This document shows, one piece after another, positions 13,450 through 19,081 of a stretch of DNA of 19,081 nt (the first letter of the stretch is position 1; each line of letters starts with the position of its first letter). The stretch comes from Nocardioides sp. (lineage in GTDB: Bacteria > Actinomycetota > Actinomycetes > Propionibacteriales > Nocardioidaceae). The notes under the pieces are model-generated. The model had not been told where the DNA came from. It did no database searches and saw only the letters and a program-made list of their open reading frames with translations. The DNA is taken from assembly GCA_003519585.1 (NCBI GenBank), contig DOWL01000148.1, positions 2,716 through 21,796 of the forward strand. The letters are read 5' to 3'. A program made the position numbers and the translations under genes.

Positions 13450-15954
13450 GTGGCAGAGGTTCCCACCCAGGCCAAGTGCGTCGTCATCGGTGCCGGCATC
13501 GTCGGCAACAGCCTGGTCCATCACCTGGCCGAGCTCGGCTGGACCGACATCGTGCAGATCGACAAGGGCCCGCTGCCCAACCCGGGCGGCTCGACCGGTC
13601 ACGCGTCGAACTTCATCTTCCTCACCGACCACTCCCGCGAGATCACCGATCTCACGCTCGATTCGGTCGAGCAGTACCGCGAGATGGGCGTCCTTATCGA
13701 GCCCGGTGGCTTCGAGGTGGCGCGCACCGAGGAGCGGATGGAGGAGCTGCGGCGCCGGATGTCCTCGGCCAAGGCCTGGGGGATCGAGGGCGAGCTGGTC
13801 TCCCCGGAGTTCGTCCAGGAGAAGGTGCCGTTCCTCGAGAAGGACCAGATCATCGGTGCCTTCTGGCAGCCGGGCGTGGGCGTCGTCGACTCGCTCCGGG
13901 CCGGCACCATCATGCGGGAGCGCGCGCTGGCCAAGGGCGTGCTCACCGTCGTCCCGAACGTCGAGGTCACCGACCTTCTTGTCGAGGACGGTCGCATCAC
14001 CGGGGTCGTCACCGACGGCGGCACCATCGAGGCTGAGACCGTCGTGATCGCGTGCGGCGTGTGGAGCCCCAAGATCGCCGACATGGCCGGCGTGAGCCTG
14101 CCGCTGACCCCCGCCGTACACCAGATGATCTCCGTCGGTCCGTGCCCGCAGCTGGCCGAGACCGAGGGTGAGATCACCTTTCCGATCGTCCGCGACATGG
14201 ACACCTTCTGCTACGAGCGCCAGCACGGCGCCGACATGGAGGTCGGCTCCTACGCGCACCGCGCGATCCTGATGGAGCCCGAGGACATCCCCTCGATCGA
14301 GCAGTCCAAGCTCAGCCCGACCGAGCTGCCCTTCACCTCCGACGACTTCGACCCGCAGCTCGAGCAGGCCTACGAGCTGATGCCCGAGCTGCTCGGTGCC
14401 GAGGGCGCGGAGATGCGCTACGCCATCAACGGCCTGCTCTCGCTGACCTGCGACGGCCTGCCGATCCTCGGCGAGAGCGACGTGCAGGGCCTCTGGACCG
14501 CCGCCGCGGTGTGGATCAAGGAGGGCCCGGGCGTCGGCCGCGCGGTCGCCGAGTGGATGACGCACGGCTTCAGCGAGATCGACGTCAGTCACAGCGACAT
14601 CGCCCGCTTCCATGAGCACCAGAAGCGCCGCGAGCACACCCGGCTGCGCACCACCGAGTCGTTCATCAAGACCTATGGCATCGTCCACCCGGCCGAGCAG
14701 TACGAATCCGACCGCAACCAGCGGCTCTCGCCGATGCACGAGAGCCAGCAGAAGCTGGGTGCGTTCTTCTTCGAGACCGCGGGCTGGGAACGCCCGCACT
14801 GGTACGAGTCCAACGCCGACCTGCTCGACCAGTACGGCGACGCGGTGATGCCGCGCGAGCACGAGTGGGACTCGCGCTGGTGGAGCCCGATCATCAACGC
14901 CGAGCACCTGCGGATGCGCGAGGCCGCGGGCGTCATCGACCTGACGGCGTTCCAGATCTTCGACATCGAGGGCGCTGGCGCACTCGACAGCGTCCAACGC
15001 ACCTGCGTCGCGCAGTGCGACGTCGCTGTAGGCAAGGTCATCTACACGCCGGTGCTCGACGCCAACGGCGGCTTCCGCTCCGACCTGACTGTGATGCGGC
15101 TCGGCGACGACCACTTCCGTGTGGTCACCGGCGGCGCGCACGGTCCGGCCGACCGCAAGTGGTTCCGCGACCACCTGGTCGGCGGTGCGACGCTCACCGA
15201 GAAGACCGACGACATCTCGACCATCGGCCTGTGGGGTCCGAAGGCCCGCGACATCCTCGCCTCGCTCACCGACGCCGACGTCTCCGACGAGGGCTTCCCG
15301 ATGCTCTCGTGCCGCGAAATCACCGTCGGTGGTGCGCAGGTGCTGGCGTCGCGGATCTCCTACGTCGGCGAGCTCGGCTGGGAGCTCTACGTCGACTTCG
15401 CCGACGCCGCCGGCCTGTGGGAGGCGCTGCTCGACACCAAGTCGACCCACGGCACCGTCCCGGTCGGCATCGGCGTCTACGGCACCACCGGCCGCATCGA
15501 GAAGGGCTACCGCGCCTACGGCTACGAGCTCGACGGCGAGCGCACCATCGTCGAGGCGGCCATGCAGCGGCCCAAGGTCAAGGCGGCCGACTTCACCGGC
15601 CGGGCGCCGTACCTCGCCCAACGTGAGGAGGCCCCCAAGACGGTCCTCTGCACGATGACCGTCGAGGACCACACCTCGGCCTCGGGCGTGAAGCGGTACA
15701 TGCTCGGCGGTGAGCCGATCCTGACCTGCGACGGCGGCACGCTGACCGACGGTCACGGCCACCACCCGTACGTCACCACTGCCGGCTCCGCGCCGTCGCT
15801 GGGCAAGCACGTGCTGATGGCCTACCTGCCGGTCGAGGCGGCCACGATCGGCAACGAGCTGGCCGTGTCGTACATGGAGGAGCTCTACCCGGTGGTCGTG
15901 GCCAGCGTCGACGCCACCCCGGTCTTCGACCCGAGCAACGAGAGGATGCGCTGA
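13450..15954 (+). CDS. Dimethylglycine dehydrogenase/oxidase-like flavoenzyme with GcvT-type folate domain
   Basis: Oxidatively demethylates an N-methylated glycine, most likely dimethylglycine to sarcosine. The 834 residues match the length and order of Arthrobacter-type dimethylglycine oxidase and mitochondrial DMGDH. The order is a DAO-type FAD domain (VVIGAGIVGNSLVHHLAELG at 11-30; GSTGHA with His51, the expected covalent FAD attachment site), a short FAO-type middle domain (~370-430), then GcvT N- and C-terminal domains (~430-830, with ISYVGELGWELYVDF and GIGVYG/EKGYRAYGYEL). The second half should pass the released one-carbon unit to tetrahydrofolate. GTG 13450 has GAGGAG 7 bp upstream. 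A one-base gap to etfB suggests that electrons go to ETF rather than directly to oxygen. Sarcosine or another N-methyl substrate is possible. Confidence 0.88.
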   Translation: MAEVPTQAKCVVIGAGIVGNSLVHHLAELGWTDIVQIDKGPLPNPGGSTGHASNFIFLTDHSREITDLTLDSVEQYREMGVLIEPGGFEVARTEERMEELRRRMSSAKAWGIEGELVSPEFVQEKVPFLEKDQIIGAFWQPGVGVVDSLRAGTIMRERALAKGVLTVVPNVEVTDLLVEDGRITGVVTDGGTIEAETVVIACGVWSPKIADMAGVSLPLTPAVHQMISVGPCPQLAETEGEITFPIVRDMDTFCYERQHGADMEVGSYAHRAILMEPEDIPSIEQSKLSPTELPFTSDDFDPQLEQAYELMPELLGAEGAEMRYAINGLLSLTCDGLPILGESDVQGLWTAAAVWIKEGPGVGRAVAEWMTHGFSEIDVSHSDIARFHEHQKRREHTRLRTTESFIKTYGIVHPAEQYESDRNQRLSPMHESQQKLGAFFFETAGWERPHWYESNADLLDQYGDAVMPREHEWDSRWWSPIINAEHLRMREAAGVIDLTAFQIFDIEGAGALDSVQRTCVAQCDVAVGKVIYTPVLDANGGFRSDLTVMRLGDDHFRVVTGGAHGPADRKWFRDHLVGGATLTEKTDDISTIGLWGPKARDILASLTDADVSDEGFPMLSCREITVGGAQVLASRISYVGELGWELYVDFADAAGLWEALLDTKSTHGTVPVGIGVYGTTGRIEKGYRAYGYELDGERTIVEAAMQRPKVKAADFTGRAPYLAQREEAPKTVLCTMTVEDHTSASGVKRYMLGGEPILTCDGGTLTDGHGHHPYVTTAGSAPSLGKHVLMAYLPVEAATIGNELAVSYMEELYPVVVASVDATPVFDPSNERMR

Positions 15955-15955
15955 C

Positions 15956-16729
15956 GTGGCCAACGTCCTGGTCTGCGTGAAGCGGGTCCCGGACTCCTCC
16001 AGCGAGGTCGTGCTCACCGAGGACGCGCAAGGGGTCGACGGCCGGTTCGCCGGCTTCACGATGAGCCCGCACGAGGAGTGTGCGGTCGAGCTCGCCGTCC
16101 AGATCACCGCCGGGGGCGCGGGTGAGGCCGCTGTGTTGACCCTCGGCGACGCCGACGCGGTCGAGCAGCTTCGCAACGCCCTGGCCGTCGGTGCTACGGC
16201 GGCCACGCTCGTGCAGGCCGAGCCGTCGACGTTCGGCCCGGCCGACGTGGCCCGCGAGATCGCCGCCGTGGTCCGCGCGCACGAGGCCGAGGGCACCGCC
16301 CACGACCTGATCCTGCTCGGCAACGACGCCGCCGACAGCGGCGACTTCCAGGTCGGCATCCGGCTCGCCTACGAGCTCGGCCGACCGGTCGTCAACGGCG
16401 CCCGCGTCGTCACGGTCGAGGGCTCCGAGGTCGTCGCGCGTGGCGAGGGCCCCGAGGGCACCGAGACCTATCGGGTGCCGCTGCCGGCCGTCGTGACCGT
16501 GCGCGAGGGCGGCGTCGAGCCGCGCTACCCGAGCGTGCCCGGCCGGATGAAGGCCAAGAAGGTCGCCGTCGAGGAGCGCACCCCGGCCGCGGAGCCCACG
16601 GGCGCCAAGCGGGTCAAGATGTCGTTGCCGCCGCCGGTGCCGTCCAACGTGCAGATCCTCGGCGAGGGTGCGGCTGCGGCGCCCGCCGTCGTCGACATCC
16701 TGGAGGAGCTGGGGGTGCTCTCCCGATGA
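15956..16729 (+). CDS. etfB: Electron transfer flavoprotein subunit beta
   Basis: Beta subunit of a soluble ETF that carries electrons from a flavin dehydrogenase to the respiratory quinone pool. The 257-residue protein starts MANVLVCVKRVPDSSSEVVL, the standard EtfB opening, has the AMP/FAD-contact segment NDAADSGDFQVGIRLAYELG, and ends with the adenine-site region leading to ILEELGVLSR. Two features deserve note: a Pro-rich run SLPPPVPSN near the C-terminus and a divergent dimer-facing region, so this may be a dedicated rather than a housekeeping ETF. GTG 15956 follows the preceding stop by one base, and the gene overlaps etfA by 4 nt (ATGA, 16726-16729), so the three genes are translationally coupled. 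Confidence 0.92.
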   Translation: MANVLVCVKRVPDSSSEVVLTEDAQGVDGRFAGFTMSPHEECAVELAVQITAGGAGEAAVLTLGDADAVEQLRNALAVGATAATLVQAEPSTFGPADVAREIAAVVRAHEAEGTAHDLILLGNDAADSGDFQVGIRLAYELGRPVVNGARVVTVEGSEVVARGEGPEGTETYRVPLPAVVTVREGGVEPRYPSVPGRMKAKKVAVEERTPAAEPTGAKRVKMSLPPPVPSNVQILGEGAAAAPAVVDILEELGVLSR

Positions 16730-17706
16730 TCCTGACCCTGGTGGAGAAGGAACTCGACGGCTCGGCCGTCGACACCTCCCTGGAGGCGTTGACCTTCGCC
16801 CGCAAGCTCTCGGCCGAGGGCGGCGGCGTACCCGTCGACGCGCTCGTCGTGGGCGAGTTGAGCGACGAGCTGCACAAGGAGCTGGCGGCGTACGGCGTCC
16901 GGACCGTCCACCACGTCACTGGTGACGCCGTCTCGTCGTACTCCGGGGCCGGCTGGGCCTCCGCGATCCTCACAGTGCGCGCTGCGGCCAAGTCCGTCGT
17001 GGTGATGGCCGCCGGCACCGACCGCGGCATGGAGCTGATGGCCCACGTGGCCGCCCGCGCCGGGGTCGCGATGGCCGCCAACGTGCTGTCCTTCGACGGG
17101 CTGGCGCCGTTCAAGGTCACCCGTCAGGTGGTCGGCGGTGCCGCGCTCGAGGAGATGGTGCTCGACCAGCGCCCGGCGGTCTTCACCGTCGCCGGTCACG
17201 CCGTCGAGCCGGCGCCGGCCGAGAGTCCGAGTGCCGCCGACGTCGTCGAGCACTCCCCGGACGTCGCCGCGGAAGACCTGGTCGCCCGCGTGGTGTCGGT
17301 CGAGAAGCTCGAGGCCGAGGAGGGCAGCGGGCTCAAGTCGGCCCGGGTCGTCGTCGGCGCCGGTCGTGGCGCCGGCGGTGCCGACGGGTTCGGCGACCTG
17401 GAGGAGCTGACCGGGCTGCTCGGTGCCTCGCTCGGGGTCTCACGGGTGGTCACCGCCGCCGGCTGGCGGCCGCACCACGAACAGGTCGGCCAGACCGGCA
17501 CCCGGATCTCGCCGGACCTCTACATCCCCTGCGGCATCAGTGGCGCCATCCAGCACTGGGCGGGCTGTTCGTCGGCCAAGACGATCCTGGCGATCAACAC
17601 CGACGCCGAGGCGCCGATGGTCACCCGCGCGACGTACGCCGTCATCGGCGACCTGCACGAGGTGGTCCCCGCCATCAACGAGGAGATCAAGCGCCGCCGC
17701 GGCTGA
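16726..17706 (+). CDS. etfA: Electron transfer flavoprotein subunit alpha
   Basis: Alpha subunit of the ETF, holding the redox FAD. The 326-residue protein has a variable N-terminal domain (1-~190) and a conserved FAD domain (~200-320) with ARVVVGAGRGAGG, the flavin-binding segment LGASLGVSRVVTAAGWRPHHEQVGQTG, SPDLYIPCGISGAIQHWAGCSSAKTILAINTDAEAPM, and a C-terminal VIGDLHEVVPAINEEIK. These match EtfA closely; a Trp-Ala-Gly-Cys replaces the common Leu-Ala-Gly-Met after GAIQH. The gene completes the dimethylglycine dehydrogenase-etfB-etfA unit. The ETF:quinone oxidoreductase needed to close the chain is not in this window. Confidence 0.93.
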   Translation: MILTLVEKELDGSAVDTSLEALTFARKLSAEGGGVPVDALVVGELSDELHKELAAYGVRTVHHVTGDAVSSYSGAGWASAILTVRAAAKSVVVMAAGTDRGMELMAHVAARAGVAMAANVLSFDGLAPFKVTRQVVGGAALEEMVLDQRPAVFTVAGHAVEPAPAESPSAADVVEHSPDVAAEDLVARVVSVEKLEAEEGSGLKSARVVVGAGRGAGGADGFGDLEELTGLLGASLGVSRVVTAAGWRPHHEQVGQTGTRISPDLYIPCGISGAIQHWAGCSSAKTILAINTDAEAPMVTRATYAVIGDLHEVVPAINEEIKRRRG

Positions 17707-17730
17707 TCGACCACGACGCGACCACACCCG

Positions 17731-17755
17731 CCCTACCCTGTTAGCGCAGGGAGGG
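17731..17755 (+). promoter_or_regulatory. Hairpin that buries the ribosome-binding site of the lipoprotein gene
   Basis: CCCT-A-CCCTG (17731-17740) can pair with CAGGGAGGG (17747-17755) across a 6-nt loop, with one bulged A, giving nine pairs. The right arm contains the Shine-Dalgarno GGAGGG (17750-17755), 3 nt before ATG 17759. The stem could serve as the etfA terminator, as a translational brake, or both. Confidence 0.4.
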
Positions 17756-17758
17756 CTG

Positions 17759-19024
17759 ATGGGACATGGGGTACGACGCGCTCTGACGGCGACGGCGACG
17801 CTCGCCGTACTCGCCGTGACCGCGGCGTGCTCCGGCGGCTCCGGCGCGGCCGATCCCACCTCGTCGGCGACGCCCGGTGGTGACGGGTCCGCGACCGGTT
17901 CGGCCACCGCGACCAGCCCGACCAGCGCGACGACCGCACCACCGACGGTCGGGCAGGAGCACGCGGTGCCCGCGCCTGGTCCTCGCGGACCTGGGATCCT
18001 CGCGCCGGCCGACCTGCTCGTGGTCGGCGCCAACACACTCGACCCCGCCATCGTCGACCAGGTCAAGGCGCTCGACGGGGTCACCCTGCTGCAGCTGTCG
18101 CTGGCCGAGCCGATCGTCGAGAACGAAGCGCGGACCGTGGCTGCCGTCGACCCGGGTGCCTACCGGAGCTTCACGCCACCGAGGTTCGCCGACTTCGAGG
18201 AGGCGTGGGACCGGGTGGCCGCTGGCGAGCTCGCGCTCAAGCAGCGGCTGAAGGGGAAGCTGTCGACCGACCCCGACGGTTACCTCCGACTCGGCGGCGC
18301 GGCCGACGCGCCCGCCGTCCACGTCGGCGCCTACGTCCAGCAGCAGCCGCTCATCGACGTGGTGGTCAACCAGACCTGGGCCGAGACCCTCGGCATGCCG
18401 CAGGACAACGCGCTCCTGGTGCGCACCGGCGCCCGGGCGCCGGCGACGGTCGCCAAAGAGGTCCGCACACTCTTCGGCGGCACCGCCGCGGTGACGCTGG
18501 TCGACAAGGCGACCCGGATCGGGTTGCAACCGGGGGCCAAGCTGATCGCGGTAGTGACCGGCACGGTGGCCGACGCCGTGGGCGTCTTCCGCTACACGGT
18601 GCTCGGCGGCGGCCGGATCGCACCGGACCCCGCCTGGGTGCGCGACCACATCAGCACCGAGGTGGTCCCGATCCTGGGCGCCGTCACCTGCAACAAGCTG
18701 ATCTTCCCGCAGCTGCGCGCCGCGCTCGAGGACATCCAAGACCAGGGCCTCGCAGACAAGATCCATCCCGACCAGTTCGCCGGCTGCTACTACCCGCGGT
18801 TCATCGCCGGCACGTCCACGCTCTCCAACCATGCCTTCGGGCTGGCCCTCGACATCAACGCCGTCGAGAACCAGCGCGGCACCGTCGGGCTGATCGACCG
18901 CGGCGTGGTCCGGGTGTTCCAGAAGTGGGGCTTCACCTGGGGCGGCGACTGGAACTACACCGACCCCATGCACTTCGAGATGAACACCCTGGTGACTCCC
19001 AAGCCCGAGGGTGCGGACGACTGA
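17759..19024 (+). CDS. Lipoprotein with C-terminal M15-family D,D-carboxypeptidase domain
   Basis: A probable surface-anchored zinc peptidase acting on peptidoglycan stem peptides. The 421-residue precursor has a basic start, a hydrophobic segment and a near-consensus lipobox TAAC ending at Cys24 (Thr at -3 is atypical), then a Ser/Thr/Gly/Pro-rich linker of about 40 residues. Residues ~75-290 form a region I do not recognise. The C-terminal ~130 residues carry the M15 signature SNHAFGLALDIN with His358 and Asp365, and DPMHFE with His405, the three expected zinc ligands. Two cysteines (in VTCNKL and AGCYYP) flank the catalytic region and may form a disulfide. ATG 17759 is supported by GGAGGG upstream. 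The gene is separate in function from the betaine locus. Confidence 0.82.
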   Translation: MGHGVRRALTATATLAVLAVTAACSGGSGAADPTSSATPGGDGSATGSATATSPTSATTAPPTVGQEHAVPAPGPRGPGILAPADLLVVGANTLDPAIVDQVKALDGVTLLQLSLAEPIVENEARTVAAVDPGAYRSFTPPRFADFEEAWDRVAAGELALKQRLKGKLSTDPDGYLRLGGAADAPAVHVGAYVQQQPLIDVVVNQTWAETLGMPQDNALLVRTGARAPATVAKEVRTLFGGTAAVTLVDKATRIGLQPGAKLIAVVTGTVADAVGVFRYTVLGGGRIAPDPAWVRDHISTEVVPILGAVTCNKLIFPQLRAALEDIQDQGLADKIHPDQFAGCYYPRFIAGTSTLSNHAFGLALDINAVENQRGTVGLIDRGVVRVFQKWGFTWGGDWNYTDPMHFEMNTLVTPKPEGADD

Positions 19025-19057
19025 CGGACCCTCGCCTGGGACGCCGCTTCGGTGAAA

Positions 19058-19081
19058 GTTTCATCGGCTAGCCGATGAAAC
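19058..19081. repeat. 24-bp perfect palindrome at the window end
   Basis: GTTTCATCGGCT (19058-19069) is immediately followed by its exact reverse complement (19070-19081). The preceding bases GAAA might pair with sequence beyond the window, so the palindrome may be longer. With no loop it is a better candidate for a dimeric repressor operator, such as a TetR-family site for the next gene, than for a terminator, although it lies 33 bp after the lipoprotein stop codon. Confidence 0.6.

Noticed and set aside
13294..16359. Very long open frame on the minus strand, opposite the flavoenzyme and etfB
   Set aside because: Long antisense frames are expected in high-GC coding DNA; the translation is low-complexity Arg/Gly/Asp/Val-rich with no recognisable domain, and the plus-strand genes are clear.
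1..19081. CRISPR arrays, tRNA or rRNA genes, intact insertion sequences
   Set aside because: No regularly spaced repeats, no cloverleaf or rRNA-like stretches, and no transposase or integrase reading frame were recognised.

Overview
The window is high-GC DNA with tightly packed genes, frequent GTG starts and ATGA stop/start overlaps. Gene content (actinobacterial-type BetA/BetB, ProV and a double-length ProW, a BCCT carrier, a dimethylglycine dehydrogenase-type flavoenzyme with its own ETF pair) suggests a soil actinobacterium, probably near Nocardioides. That placement is inference, because no rRNA or marker gene is present.

Region by region. Positions 2-751 hold the 3' part of an exported or membrane-anchored protein of unknown function. 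Positions 763-2003 hold a MerR-type regulator fused to a SAM-dependent methyltransferase, with a textbook MerR promoter (19-bp spacer containing a perfect palindrome) and an apparently leaderless GTG start. Positions 2004-3170 look like a small accessory patch: two overlapping perfect inverted repeats, a second 56-bp copy of the methyltransferase gene's 3' end, an orphan 100-codon gene, and a convergent type II toxin-antitoxin pair (RelE/ParE-like toxin, Phd/YefM-like antitoxin).

Positions 3173-17706 are a choline/glycine betaine locus. It starts with an IclR-family regulator. Next come betB (betaine aldehyde dehydrogenase), betA (choline dehydrogenase), proV (ATPase), a fused double permease and a substrate-binding lipoprotein, then a BCCT carrier, a dimethylglycine dehydrogenase/oxidase-like enzyme with a GcvT-type C-terminus, etfB and etfA. 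The logic is import of choline/betaine, oxidation of choline to betaine, and oxidative demethylation of an N-methylated glycine with electrons passing to the adjacent ETF. The step from betaine to dimethylglycine and the step beyond sarcosine are not encoded here.

The most informative regulatory signal is a shared operator. Alternating TGCG/CGCA half-sites about one helical turn apart lie both in the betB leader (4114-4148) and directly before the dimethylglycine dehydrogenase-like gene (13401-13435). This predicts one regulator, probably the local IclR protein, for both units. Strong hairpins after the binding-protein gene and after the BCCT gene divide the locus into transcript segments.

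Positions 17759-19024 hold an unrelated lipoprotein with a C-terminal M15-type D,D-carboxypeptidase domain. The window ends in a 24-bp perfect palindrome. No tRNA, rRNA, CRISPR array or intact insertion sequence was seen.
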